Assembly (NCBI GenBank): GCA_030374805.1
Contig: JARGSG010000068.1
Location: 248,001 to 312,000, forward strand
DNA: 64,000 nucleotides
DNA from: Gracilaria gracilis
Lineage: Eukaryota; Rhodophyta; Florideophyceae; Gracilariales; Gracilariaceae
Direction of reading: 5' to 3'
The notes under the pieces are model-generated. The model searched no databases, was not told the DNA's origin, and saw nothing but the letters and a program-made list of their open reading frames with translations. Positions 40,743 through 51,815 of this stretch are shown here, piece by piece (the first letter of the stretch is position 1; the number at the start of each line of letters is the position of its first letter). Position numbers and translations under genes: made by a program.

Positions 40743-43700
40743 TGGGAGACAAGACCCGCCAACTCGTCTCCGCCATCAGGCGAAACAAAACAGCTGCTCA
40801 CACAAATATCAACCACATGTGGTCTGTCGACCCCCACTGTGCTCCTTTCGAGCTCGTTCCATCCACAGATCCCCCTCCACCCGTGCGACACAGCCCAATT
40901 CTTTTCCCACTTTTGGTCTCAAATCAGAGAATTACCTTGCTCCACAGCACCCCCACCTCACCGCCCTCTATTTGTGCACCAACACCTATCTGCACCGAAT
41001 TCGACGTGGAAACTGTACCCAAACCCACCTCGTTCTGGTCACAGTACTTCGCATCCAACATCAACAGCACCTCCATCCCTTCCTTTCTTGGTGCCTGTCT
41101 TGATTCCGGAGCCAGCAAATCGGTAATTGGCTTATCGCAAGCCAGACTCTTCCTGTCAATGTCCAACCCCTCCCTCGACCTTCATGATCCCTTTGAATCT
41201 TCAGCCGAACACTTCAAGTTCGCTACCATCTTGCCTTCAATGGGTACCACCAACATCAACATACCGTTACCCGATGGAACAGCAATGGCGCTAGCTATTG
41301 ACGTTGTCAACGCTACCATCCCACTGCTCCTTGGTTTGGATATTGGCGAAGCCCAGCACTTCATCCTCGACATGAAGCTGCGTCTCCTCAATTGCGGCTA
41401 TGCAGATTGGACAATCAAGCTGACCAAGAAGAATGGCCATCTCTTCATAGTATGGGACATTGAACACCCCTTTTCTATACTCCACACCTCGTACAGCCCA
41501 TACACACCACCAGAGCTCCGCCGAATGCACCTCAACCTTTACCATCCCTCAATCTCGAAGTTGTTGAACCTTCTCAAGCGCGCCGCTCTTCGCGTCACAG
41601 ACTCCCAAACCAAGCAGCTACTCGACACCATCTCGAAAGCTTGTGCCACATGTCAGACGCTTAGGACAAAGCCCCTCCGCTTCCGTGTCTCTATACCACC
41701 CGAACACATCACCCTCAACAACAGCATCTCCCTTGACCTCATGTATCTCCACGACCATGGCAAGAAGTTCGCAGTACTTCATATTGTCGATCTGGAAACC
41801 GGCTTTTCCAACGCAACCTTCCTACCTGGCGAGTCAGCGGAAGCTGTGTGGAATGCTTTCCTTTCCTCTTGGCTCACTGTGTACACAGGTGCACCCAACT
41901 CCCAACGTGTTGACCAAGGAAGTGTATTCACGTCTAAAGCCTGGGGTGATCTCAGCAACGCTCTTGGAATTTCCCCCATCACCTCTGGTGTTGAAAGTCA
42001 CAACAGCCTTGGGCTGGGAGAACGATACCACGAGCCGCTGCGAAAGGTATACAACAAAGTCACAATTGACTATCCGCAAATGTTGCGTGAAGTCCGACTA
42101 CGTTTGGCTATCAAAGCCATCAATGACACCCTCGGTCCTGAAGGCCTGGTTCCCTCTCTCCTTGTCTTTGGCACGTTGCCACGACTTTCCCCTTCACAGT
42201 CCAACCACCGTGATCAGAAGACCCGCCTCCAAGCTTTGGAAACCGTTAGAAGAGAGTATGCCACCGTCGTTGCAAAACTCAGAGTTTTGGAAGCTCTCCG
42301 TGCACGCGTCCCTCCTGCTGCACAGTTCCAATTTAAGGTTGGATGCTGGGTTCGTGTCTACAGGGAGAAAACCAAGCAGTTCCTTGGTCCCTTCAAAGTT
42401 GTTATCGTCGACAACAAGCAACTACACGTCCGCACCTCAACTGGAGTTCAACAATTCTCCACTACACAGTGCATACCTTCCGACCTATCCTCTGATACCA
42501 CCATCGTCAACAGGTTCAAGGCACAGTTCGACGCATTCATCACACCCGAACCCAGCGCACCAAAGCAGCCACCCTCCATCCTCGTCACCGACATACTCGC
42601 TCCCAACGATCCCCGCCGTGACCTCCCACAATTCGTCCCTGCACGACAATCTGAACTACAAGGTTTGGCAGACCGCAAGGTGTACAGTGTCATATCCCGT
42701 GCTGATGCAATCTCCGAATGCAACCAACATGGCGAAACACCCAACATCATCGGATCTCGCTGGGTATTAACCATCAAGAACCTTGAAACCAATTCCCCCG
42801 ACCTACAAAGCCCGTCTAATCGCTCAAGGCTACGCCGACCCACGAAAAAGGCTCCATTGTTCACGACTCCCGCGCCCTCCGGCTCCAGAACATCCGCCTC
42901 ATCACTGCTGTTGCCAGCACATTACGCCTACGAGTATGGTTACGCGACATCACCCTCGCATACCCTGCAAGCGCGCGAGAAGATCCAGCGCCGTGTCTAC
43001 CTCCGTCCAACCCCAGAACTAAATCTCCCAGTCGACTCGCTCCTCAAACTTCACCGAACTCTTTATGGACTCACCGAAGCCGGCGATTATTGGTACCCAC
43101 ACACTCACCGATCACACTCTTCACGACTTGAAGATGACCAAATCCTTCCCCGATCACGCTCTCTTTATCAAGCGCGACAACAAAGGCGACCTACAAGGAC
43201 TCATGGGTACCTACGTGGATGACTGCCTCCAGTCCGGTTCAAGTGAATTCGAAGCGTTAACGGACACGACAACGCAACAATTCGACTCAAAGCCGAAACA
43301 GCACGACTCGTTTTCCTACGCTGGAATACACATCGAAACTAAGGCGGATTACATCGAACTACACCAACGACCACAGATCCACCGGCTCCGCACCATCAAC
43401 CCCTCCGCCTCTTTCAGCGACTTCAAGTCAATGTTAATGAAGATCAACTGGGTTGTTTATAACCCGACCTGACGTCGCCTGTCGTAGTGCAAAGCTTGCA
43501 CAAGTAACAGAAGCTCAATTCGATCCGACTCACGTGAAGGCCCTCAACTCCATTGTTCTACATTTGCAGAAGAACAGCGAGGTGTCCATCAAACACTACC
43601 GCCTGGACGCAGCAAGCGTTTACATACGCGTCTACTCCGACGGCTCCTTCGCGAACAATACTGATCTCTCTTCGCAACTGGGCTACATAATCACGCTGTG

Positions 43701-44140
43701 TGATTCGTCTGGACGTTGTAGCATTCTTAATTATAGAAGCTACAAGAGCAAGCGTGTTGTACGCTCCATACTTGGCGCTGAGATCTACGCATTCGCTGAC
43801 GCCTTCGACACAGCCTTTGTGATCAAGAAGGACTTGGAAGCATGCCTCAACCGCCCCATTCGCATGTGCCTGCTGACCGACAGCCAGTCTATCTTTGACA
43901 CCATCACGAAGTCGTCTTACACACGCGAGAAGTGACTTATGATAGACCTCACTGCAGCACGCGAAGCGTATCAGCGCGAAGAGATTTCGGACATCAGACA
44001 CATCAGCAAGAAGGACAATCCTGCCGATGCACTGACAAAAACCAAACCGTGCAACGCCCTCGACAAACTACTCCGCACCGCGCGTGTCGACCATCCTATT
44101 CAACAGTGGATCATACGCTCGAAGGGAAGCGTCTTTTCGC
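40742..44140 (+). mobile_element. Copia element 2 pol region, broken
   Basis: Begins at ATG 40742. Visible parts: protease (CLDSGASKSVIG), integrase zinc region (H-H-C-C ending CATCQ), integrase core (DLMYLHD..., RVDQGSVFTS, SLGLGERYHEPLR), RT fragments (GSRWVLTIKNL, TYVDDCLQSG) and RNase H (RVYSDGSFANN..., NPADALTK). The second half is interrupted a few times, so it is treated as a fossil. Confidence 0.9.
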
Positions 44141-44175
44141 GTTCCGCTAGAGAAAGCGAGAAGAAAGAGAGCGAG

Positions 44176-44482
44176 TGATGCTCAGCGAGCGAACGCGAGC
44201 CTGAGCGATAACCTTGTCTATCGCATATCGACCACGCTTATCGCCGCAGGCGATACAAGGGCCCTGGTGCCCATCTGTGATAACCGCAGAGGACCTTATC
44301 GATATCCCCACGACCGGAAATCGGTCCAAGGACACCTTAAATAGCTAGCTGTGAGTCGCCCCCATCAGTAAAGTCTACTCATCATGTTTTAAAGTTTTCA
44401 GTCTATTCACTACTCTTCCCACTCTCACCAACCGCATCCCACCTGCGTTATGCAGCCAGTTTGACCCAAAAGTAGACCATCA
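44176..44482 (+). repeat. Copia element 2, 3' LTR
   Basis: 307 bp, about 98% identical to the 5' LTR by eye, followed by TACGG. Confidence 0.93.
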
Positions 44483-44487
44483 TACGG

Positions 44488-45167
44488 GTGCAGCGAGCGC
44501 GTGTGGCACACAGTGTGCCACACACATATCTGCCCTTTCTATTGGGCGTGCTGCGCGCGACCTTTGTCGTCCACAAAGCGGCGCGGCGCGCGCGGCTCGA
44601 GAGCCTACCGCCGCTGCAAGCAGCGGCGGCGCGACAACTCCTCACTTGGGGGTGGCCACCGCCACCCGGCGCGCATACAAATGGGCGCCCGCCTCCGGCC
44701 ACTCATGCCACAACAACAAAACAACAACAAAAACAACCACCACCACCACCACCACCACCACCACCACCACCACCACCACCACCACCACCACCACCACCAC
44801 CACCACCACCACCACCACCACCACCACCACCACCACCACCACCACCACCACCACCACCACCACCACCACACCGTCGCCGCCGCGGCCAGGGTGTGACCGC
44901 CACCACACGCCACGCAACGCGCGCGCCGCGCCGCGCCGCGCGCGCAACCCCCGCCCATGCCCTTCATCGTCAGCGCGGCGCCGGCCGCGGCGCGCCGTCA
45001 GCGCGGCCCGTGCGCGGCGCGGCCGTCATCGTCGCCGCCTCTCCGCGCGTGGGCGCGCGGCGCGCTCATGGCGCCCCGCACGCGCAGTTGCTTCATGCCG
45101 CCGGGCGCGTATTCGTTTATCGGCGCCACCCGCCGTTGGTGGCCACCGGCGGTTGTCGGCGCGCACC
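44488..45167. other. GC-rich upstream region with CCA microsatellite
   Basis: Low-complexity and very GC-rich on both sides of the CCA array. Frames crossing the array are artefacts of the repeat. It may hold the promoter of the opine-dehydrogenase-like gene. Confidence 0.6.
44737..44869 (+). repeat. (CCA)n microsatellite, ~44 uninterrupted units
   Basis: About 133 bp of pure CCA repeat, preceded by an A-rich CAA-type stretch. The length and purity suggest recent expansion and instability. Confidence 0.97.
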
Positions 45168-45953
45168 ATGATGCGCAGCAGCATGTGCCACGCCTCAGAC
45201 ATTACGCACATCTGCGTGGTGGGCGGCGGCAACGCGGCGCAGGTCCTGGCCGCGCTGCTATCGCACGCGCACGCGACGCGGCGTGATGCGCCGCGCGTGT
45301 CACTACTGGCGCTGTTTGGCGACGAGAGCGCGCGTCTGTCGGCGGCGGCGCGCGAGGCGGGCGGCATCGGCGTGCAGCAGCCGGACGGGCTTGTGGAGTG
45401 CGGCATGCCCACGCTCATCACGGCGCACGCGGCGCACGCGCTGCGCGACGCGCGACTGGTGCTACTGCCGCTGCCCACGTTCGCCATGCCGCCCATGCTG
45501 CGGCTGATCGCGCCGCACGTGACGGCCGGCGCGTGGGTGGGCGCGCTGCCCGCGCAGGGCGGCTTCCAGTGGATGGCGGCCGACATCCTGCGGCTGCGCG
45601 ACGGGCGAGCCGACGTGACGCTGTTCGGGCCGAAGAAGCTGCGGTTCAACTGCCGCACGCTGCAGTACGGGCGCCTGATCAAGCTGTTCGGCTTCAAGGA
45701 GCGGCTGTCGCTGGCGAGCATCCTCAACCGCGCGCCGCTGGCGCAGCGCATGGCAAGCACGCTGTCGCAGCTGCTGCCGCGCGTGCAGCTGCACGCGGTG
45801 CCCAACTTTCTGGTGCTCACGCTGGCCACCAGCAACCAGTGCATCCACCCAAGCAATCAGTTGACGGCGCCGCGGCGCTGCACGCAGTTGGACGTGCTGT
45901 GGCGCATGTGCGCAGCGCCATTGAAGCCAAGCGATTGGAGCACAGCAATATAA
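45168..45953 (+). pseudogene. Truncated opine (octopine/nopaline-type) dehydrogenase-like gene
   Basis: From ATG 45168 (ACCATGA) the product has an N-terminal Rossmann motif (ICVVGGGNAAQVLAALL). It continues with family-typical blocks (GAWVGALPAQGGFQW; PNFLVLTLATSNQCIHPS). Opine dehydrogenases condense an amino acid with a keto acid using NAD(P)H, with a C-terminal helical domain after the NQ..HP motif. Here homology stops right after that motif and the last ~35 codons do not resemble the family, so the substrate domain is missing. Either the gene is truncated, or a splice joins to an exon I cannot see. GC content is far above that of the neighbouring spacers, hinting at a different origin or strong composition bias. 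Likely inactive as it stands. Confidence 0.75.
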
Positions 45954-47419
45954 TGAAGGTCACGTGTTCCGCTCTTTCCAATCAATTAGCGCTCTCCCTG
46001 CTTTACACACATAGATACTGTAATATCTCCACCCAAACCCTCACTTTAAGAATAAAACTTATACATATCTATCCAATCAAAGCTGTGCGTATATTCAAAA
46101 CGGCGACTTTGTCACATCGTGTGAAAACCCAATTGTACACTTTTCAATCTTATTTGTCAAATATTTTTCATTCTATCGTCTTTTTCCAAATCGTTGCGCT
46201 TTCTCGCCAGTTTTACCCAACGGTAGCCAAACGTATTTATAATGATGGCATTTTCTTTCACCCCCTCCTCCGTGAAGGTTGTTCCTATTACCAAATATCC
46301 AACTAGTTGGCGTTTAACTTGTAATGTTTTTTTTTAGTTTTTCACTCCTGGAAAATAGAGAGCATTGGGCTAAAAGAGGTAAACTAAAAATATATATCTG
46401 TATAAGGCCATGTTTTATAAAAGTGTTTGAAGATACACTTACGACTAGCGAGCGTCTTTCCGTTAAACAAAACAACATAATTTGCTTGCCTCCTCGACGT
46501 TTCTAGTTTTGGCTCTGTACTAATGTAACAATTCTGTACCTATACATTGTATCACATTACACCTTTTCGAGACATAAAAAGATTATCGAGGGAACAACAC
46601 GCAATTGCCAAATTCAAAAACAATCTAATATTATTTCACAGCAATAGTACAAATATATCATAAAACAAAAAATATAGATTGACTTGTACAATAACTCTAG
46701 AGTATCTAGTGAGGTCTTAGGCCATAGTTAAGACCAGCCCAGGTTTAAAAGCTGAGTTTGACCCAGTGTATCAATTGGCGCACAAATAGACTACAATGAT
46801 GCTCAAGCACCGAACAGATTGTCAGTACTATGTAAATTTGTCTACAGAGTGAACAAATCTATTTACGGTTTATCTTCTTGTAAACCAACTCAATCTCTAA
46901 AATGAAACAACAAGATCGAGTGGAACAAGTTTGCAAGCCGGCTCGCGATGCATACCTTATATAACTTTGACATAATTTTGAAAAAGTGAAAAACAACAAC
47001 ATCTCTTCGCAGTGTAGAATGATGCTTGAAAGAAGGAGCGCAATTTCTTGTTTTAGAACTGCAATCATTGTTCCCGTACAGCTCCCGTACAGTTCATTTT
47101 AGGGCCCAAAAGTCATATGCTCGCTACAAGTGGCGATCTACTCCACCAGTTCAAGCCAAGCTTCAGTATACATATTCATATTCACGATCTTGGTCTGTAA
47201 ATAGAACTGCAACGTTTTATTCCTCATTTGTAGCAACGCTTTGAAGCCTACTATAGCCGGAGGGCTGCCTTCCACTCTACTCCATTTAGGAGCACAGCAG
47301 CGCCAATATAAAATAGAACTTGTGCCAACCTTTTGAGCGTCCGTGCTTTCAGAACGACGGACAAGATCCCTTGCTCGATTCATTTGACAGTTGTGTTCTT
47401 TACTATCGGGCGACGCGGA
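45954..47419. other. AT-rich intergenic DNA
   Basis: No gene supported. Holds the second copy of the dispersed repeat at 46670-46702 and the 5' region of the zinc-finger gene. Confidence 0.6.
46670..46702 (+). repeat. Dispersed short repeat, copy 2
   Basis: AATATAGAT then TTGTACAATAACTCTAGAG (46684-46702), the same order and nearly the same spacing as at 19950-19980. Confidence 0.6.
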
Positions 47420-47950
47420 ATGGAGACGGCAGATGAATGTAGCGAAGATGGTGCCATTGGCACTGTTGAATCGGAACTGACTACGCAACTCAATGGCTCG
47501 TCTATGCCACAAGCTGAAAGCTCCGTGCCGAGAAGATGGCCTTATTCTAAGCTCAATCTAATGTACAAGACCAAGATATGCAGACAATATGAGAAAGACG
47601 GTCATTGTAGCTACGGGCTAAAGTGTCAGTACGCGCACGGATCTCACGAGCTGCGGCCGATCCAGATACACCCGCAATTAAAAACAGAGCGTTGCCGAAA
47701 TTTCGTGGATAGCGGCAAGCGCTCGTACGGCGTGCCATGCCACTTCTTTCACGGCGAAAACCACCTGTTTAAAACGAATGTGGAGTACTTCAAGTGCATT
47801 TGCAGGATGATGAAGAATCATCGCTTTCTGTTTGATTTAAATTGCTGCAGTGATGCTGAAAGTGAAGAGGTTGATGCCACCATATGTGCAAAGGACGAAT
47901 GTAATGGATGTGCTTCATGCTCGCCACTTTCACCGTTTTCAAACGGATGA
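47420..47950 (+). CDS. Tandem CCCH zinc-finger protein, TTP/TIS11-like, finger 2 altered (176 aa)
   Basis: The first in-frame ATG is 47420. Finger 1 is canonical: MYKTKICRQYEKDGHC...CQYAH with C54-x8-C63-x5-C69-x3-H73. It is followed by the linker HELRPIQIHPQLKTERC and finger 2. In finger 2 the second ligand is Arg: C92-x8-R101-x5-C107-x3-H111. TTP/TIS11 proteins bind AU-rich elements in mRNA 3' UTRs through both fingers and promote decay. The KTE-lead-in of each finger is kept. With one ligand lost, finger 2 should bind zinc poorly, so RNA binding may be weakened or changed (inference). The C-terminus is acidic with a cysteine cluster (CAKDECNGCASC). A paralogue lies 1 kb downstream. Confidence 0.9.
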   Translation: METADECSEDGAIGTVESELTTQLNGSSMPQAESSVPRRWPYSKLNLMYKTKICRQYEKDGHCSYGLKCQYAHGSHELRPIQIHPQLKTERCRNFVDSGKRSYGVPCHFFHGENHLFKTNVEYFKCICRMMKNHRFLFDLNCCSDAESEEVDATICAKDECNGCASCSPLSPFSNG

Positions 47951-48909
47951 TGGTGAATGCGTTTATTTGATTTGCTCGAGAGAGTTGGTCTCGTCGCGAG
48001 TGCAGTTTCTCTCAACAGCAGCTCACTATGTTTAATGCAAACGAGAATAAATTCCGCGTTAATTGGGGGTACAAGTGGACTTTTGGCGTGGGTGCAGATT
48101 TGCAAAATCTTGTTGTTTGCCATGAGGGAAGAGGCAAAAGTGCAATCCCGAACACAAGAACGATGTTATTTATATTTGTCTCTTTAGTTTTGTATTATTT
48201 TTGTCATGTAGCTTCCAGTGGCACAAATACAAAGCAGTGGTAATGTGGAAGGTTTAAGACATGTGAGCGCAAGCACGACGGTGATGTTCAAGCTTGGAAG
48301 AGACAAAAGCTGAAAGCTCACTGATTGTGCTGATGGTGCGTATTGGAATCGCGAGCCATGACATTTGGGGGGGCATGTTGGTGGCGATGACGGTATTGGA
48401 AGATTGAAGTATTGTACGCGCGGGTGGTACTGCTGTTTGTTGGGGGGATGTGATGGCTTGATGCAGGTTGATTTGCTTCATGATCATGTTGACTGGTGAC
48501 TAAATTGAGTATGGCGCTACGGGTGCAATTGGAAGGGCAGTTTAGAATGTGGGCGCAGAGAAGGTTTGGTATGGCTGAAGTTGCGTTTACGTACCTTCTT
48601 GATGCTGCGCGGGTTGAGAAAGCGGAAATAAAGTGCGAATGAAGCAAACAAATGACAGCGCCCTACCACTGTAAAGGCGGTGAGCGCACTTCGCCGCACG
48701 TGCGCCTCACGTGCCGCGCACTTCCGCGCCGCGCGGCGGGCGGGCGTGGCGCGTCGCACGCTACGTCTGCAGGTTTTTCGCGGCGCAACGGCGCCCGCGT
48801 GGCAACGTCCTCCCTCTTCCCTGTTGTCTCCGCCGCCACCGCGCCTCCGCTGCTGCTGCTGCTGTGCTTTGGGCCCGCCTCGCGCACCCGTGGTTCACCG
48901 CCTTTCATC
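47951..48909. other. Intergenic between the two zinc-finger genes
   Basis: No gene supported. The last ~250 bp become GC-rich and pyrimidine-rich and may contain 5' parts of the second zinc-finger gene. Confidence 0.5.
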
Positions 48910-49368
48910 ATGCAAGCCACCGTCGTCGCCGCCGCCGCCGCCACCACCACCCCGTGGCGCGCGTACGCGCCATCCCGCCCGGCCGCCGTGCGGTCGCTGC
49001 CCACCTCGCCGCTATCCACGCCGCCCAAGCCGTCCCCGTCCCCGCCCCCATCGTCGCCGCCCTAGCTACCAGCGGCCGCGCGCTCGCTGACGCGAAACCC
49101 GCTGAAGAAGACCGAGCTCTGCCCCCAGTTCGCGCAGCAGCAGCCGTGCAAGTACGGGCGCAAGTGCCAATTTGCGCACGGGCGCCAAGAGTTGCGCCCC
49201 GTGCAGCTACATCCGCACTTCAAGACCAAGCTGCGGCGCAACTTCAAGAGCAGCGGCGCGTGTCGGTATGGCAGGCACTGCAGCTTCCTGCACGGGAAGC
49301 GCGACCCGCTCAGGAACGCGGTGCTGCGCGAGGATGTGCGCCGCGCGATGGTGCACGCGCTGGCGTGA
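48910..49368 (+). pseudogene. Second tandem CCCH zinc-finger gene, with in-frame TAG and altered finger 2
   Basis: From ATG 48910 the frame encodes an Ala/Pro/Ser-rich N-terminus, meets TAG at 49063-49065, and continues in the same frame through [12 protein letters not shown]. Finger 1 is canonical (codons C71-x8-C80-x5-C86-x3-H90). The linker [14 protein letters not shown] matches the neighbour gene. Finger 2 has Arg for the first ligand (R109-x8-C118-x5-C124-x3-H128). The TAG follows a C-rich tract, so CCCTAG could instead be a splice acceptor, with the true first exon upstream. Otherwise the gene is a nonsense-bearing pseudogene. Very GC-rich, unlike the paralogue at 47420, so codon use has diverged strongly although the finger region is conserved. 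Confidence 0.7.
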
Positions 49369-50321
49369 GGGGGCGGGCGGCTGGGCGCGGCGGCGCTTGA
49401 TGTGACAGATTGTGAGTGTTGCTGCTCAAGTGAGGGCTCGGTGGATGGCTTGTGTGTGTCTCCGTTGGCGCAGTTTTGTTGGATTTTGCCGTTTTCAAAA
49501 CGCTGATCACACCGTTCAAACATCAACTATTTGAAGCACACCGTTATATTTTTGCATGCGCCGAACAAGTCATAAACAATTCTACACTCATTACATAACG
49601 GCTCATCTGTGTTGTATGTTTCTTTTGATTGCATTGCTTTCAAGGCAACCTCCTCATGTTGCTGTAGCTGTCCATTTCATCGAATGCCCACATGGCTACA
49701 CGCGTTAACACGTACTGCAAAAGCTTTTGTTGTATACCATGTGGCTGCAAGTACAAGCTCACCACCTGTGGGCCACGCGTGGAACACATTGCGCCAATAT
49801 ACACAGTTGTTGACAGCAAACACAGCGGGACAGCTTAGATCATAGCAATCATTACGCCAACTTGTGTGCATTCGCTTCCAAATAGCTGTTGTTCATACTC
49901 CTTGTGGTACACAGCAAGATCAGCGCTTTGTGCTCACTTGCCAACCAGCCAGCTGTTAGATACGCCTCCAAACGTTGTGTGGCCATCGTGTATACCCGTC
50001 GTTCACACTCTCTGGCCACTGGAACGTTTAGCGTAAGCGTGCTGACAGAACAGTTGTTGAGGAAGAAGCACCGTTCGGCTGGTGGAACGTAAAGCGCGTG
50101 CCACCAGCGAGAGCATGCGCTGTCTGCGGTGCGGCAAAACTGCAACGGCAGTTGGGGATGCAAGTTGCAGCAACGGAGAAGAAGAGATGTGAAGAGCGGA
50201 AAAGGTATGATGCAAACGCATGGAGCAACACTGAATGGAGTGCCGAATTGGACTGGATGTGGCAGCAGCAACCATCGCGGTGGCACTCGCATTGCAGATC
50301 GGCGGCTGTGTGTTGGGCCGT
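49369..50321. other. Intergenic, nothing recognised
   Basis: Short frames only; no RNA gene or repeat identified. Confidence 0.5.
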
Positions 50322-50495
50322 AGGCCGAAATACACGCCGTAATTTGCGTACAAAGTAGATTGAATGTAGACCAATAAACGTGCAGGGACTCACTTCGATG
50401 GCCAATCCATGCGCCGTGGTACTCACTTCACACCCCCTTTTCATGGGGCCGTCAGGGCACATTTGCGGCCACCCAATCAGAGCTCCCCATTTCCT
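50322..50495 (+). repeat. Left arm of a ~1.5-kb inverted-repeat unit
   Basis: Starts near CCGTAGGC and includes GCGTACAAAGTAGAT, GACCAATAAACG and CATTTGCGGCCACCCAATCA, ending at CCCCATTTCC. The reverse complement is at about 51623-51815 at high identity (roughly 85-90% by eye), apart from a 12-bp indel. Confidence 0.85.
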
Positions 50496-51162
50496 TGTAC
50501 AGCCAATAATCCTACGGGGGTCAGTGCGAGCATATCTTCGACAAATACCTGCACGCCAAGTCATGGGCTGCAAAAAGCGCACCAAAATTCAAACCAAAAT
50601 CCCAAACCCACCGATGTATTCGCATCCGCGGGCACCGTCTAAATCGCCACCGCCACCATCGTCCCCGTCTGCACCGCCGCTACCTCCGCCCCCTCGCCCG
50701 CCACCGTCACCTCCGCTGCTTCCCCCCATCACCGCCACCTCCGTTGCCTCCCCCATTACGGCCACCTCCGTTACCACCGCAGCTGCCGTCGTTTGTGGCA
50801 TCTCCGCGGTCTCTGCCATACCCGTCATCCTCACCGTCGCCACCGCAGTCTCCGCCGCTACCACCACCGCCGCCGCCTACCAAACCTCCGCCACCTCGCT
50901 GGCCGCCGCAGCTTTGGTCGTCTCCACCACTTCTGCTGCCTTTGCAACCTCTCTTTCTTCCGCCGTCGCTGTAGCACCGACTCCGCCGTCGATACAGCAG
51001 CGCTACCGTCGCCGCCGCTTCCGCCACCGCCTCCGCCGCCAACATTGCTTGTACTGCCGCCCCTACGCAGTATATCTGTTGTGTCTGCCGTGGAATGAAC
51101 ACCCGCCTGGCGCCCGGGAATTCCACATGCTAGTAAACGATTGCAACGCCAGTGGTGACTAA
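50398..51162 (+). CDS. Low-complexity hypothetical protein inside the inverted-repeat unit
   Basis: ATG 50398 lies in the left arm (MANPCAVVLTSHPLF). The frame runs through a Pro-rich stretch, an Ala/Thr/Val-rich stretch and a basic C-terminus. The first ~35 codons are mirrored from ATG 51731 on the minus strand in the right arm, with an in-frame 12-bp difference. Most of the middle is simple sequence, so coding is doubtful. Confidence 0.25.
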   Translation: MANPCAVVLTSHPLFMGPSGHICGHPIRAPHFLVQPIILRGSVRAYLRQIPARQVMGCKKRTKIQTKIPNPPMYSHPRAPSKSPPPPSSPSAPPLPPPPRPPPSPPLLPPITATSVASPITATSVTTAAAVVCGISAVSAIPVILTVATAVSAATTTAAAYQTSATSLAAAALVVSTTSAAFATSLSSAVAVAPTPPSIQQRYRRRRFRHRLRRQHCLYCRPYAVYLLCLPWNEHPPGAREFHMLVNDCNASGD

Positions 51163-51622
51163 GTGTTATTACTCGCCGTAACTTTGGACGATGTCTATTT
51201 CTTAGGTAGTTATAAATGTAGAATTAGAGTACAAGTCTACATACACATATGCGTAGACGTTACATATTGTTTGCAGTGTTGTTATGCAACGCATGTAACC
51301 GTAACAACAGCGCCATAAACAATAAACATACTCATTAGTAAAAATTTTACTAAACAATATTACTAAGCAAATGCGGCACAAACGCACGAGGCGGAAAAGC
51401 GACAGAGACTGAGTCGCGGGGTATACAGACGGGAGATGGGAAGAGGGGGATAAAAAGCGACCAGCGACAAACGCGAAATATAGAAGGCCTAAGGTAAGCT
51501 CACAGAGGCCAGGAAGGTCTCCAAGAAACAGTAGCGGCAAAAGAAGGTGCTTGAGGAGGGCAATGAAGGTGGCCTGAACAGCGAGACCAACGGAGACGGA
51601 AGAAGTGACCGTGTGGCGGAAT

Positions 51623-51815
51623 GGAAATGGGGAGCTCTGATTGGGTGGCCGCAAATGTGCCTTGACGGCCCCCTGAAAAGAGGGTGCGAAGTGAGTACAC
51701 GTAGCTCTACCACGGCGCATGGATTGCCCATCGAAGTGAATCCCTGCGCGTTTATTGGTCTACATTAAATCTACTTTGTACGCCAACTACGTCGTGTATT
51801 TTTGCCTGCGGCCTG
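51623..51815 (-). repeat. Right arm of the ~1.5-kb inverted-repeat unit
   Basis: On the minus strand: GCGTACAAAGTAGAT, GACCAATAAACG, CATTTGCGGCCACCCAATCA, CCCCATTTCC in the same order as the left arm. Outer target duplications were not established. Confidence 0.85.

Larger units (their letters stand above)
38168..44482 (+). mobile_element. Copia element 2, young by its LTRs, broken in pol
   Basis: LTRs of 308 and 307 bp (TGATGCTCAGCG...AGACCATCA) differ at about five positions. The target duplication TACGG is at 38163-38167 and 44483-44487. It has a separate gag frame, followed by a pol frame overlapping it by one base. The pol order is protease, integrase, RT, RNase H. The RT/RNase H half is interrupted at a handful of places. 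It is a different lineage from element 1. Confidence 0.93.

Noticed and set aside
44488-44967. Long poly-His, poly-Pro, poly-Thr, poly-Gly, poly-Val and poly-Trp frames on both strands
   Set aside because: All six readings are products of the CCA microsatellite, which has no stop in any frame.
48660-49526. Several overlapping Ala/Arg/Pro-rich frames around the second zinc-finger gene
   Set aside because: High GC content keeps all frames open; only the frame with the CCCH motifs has family similarity.
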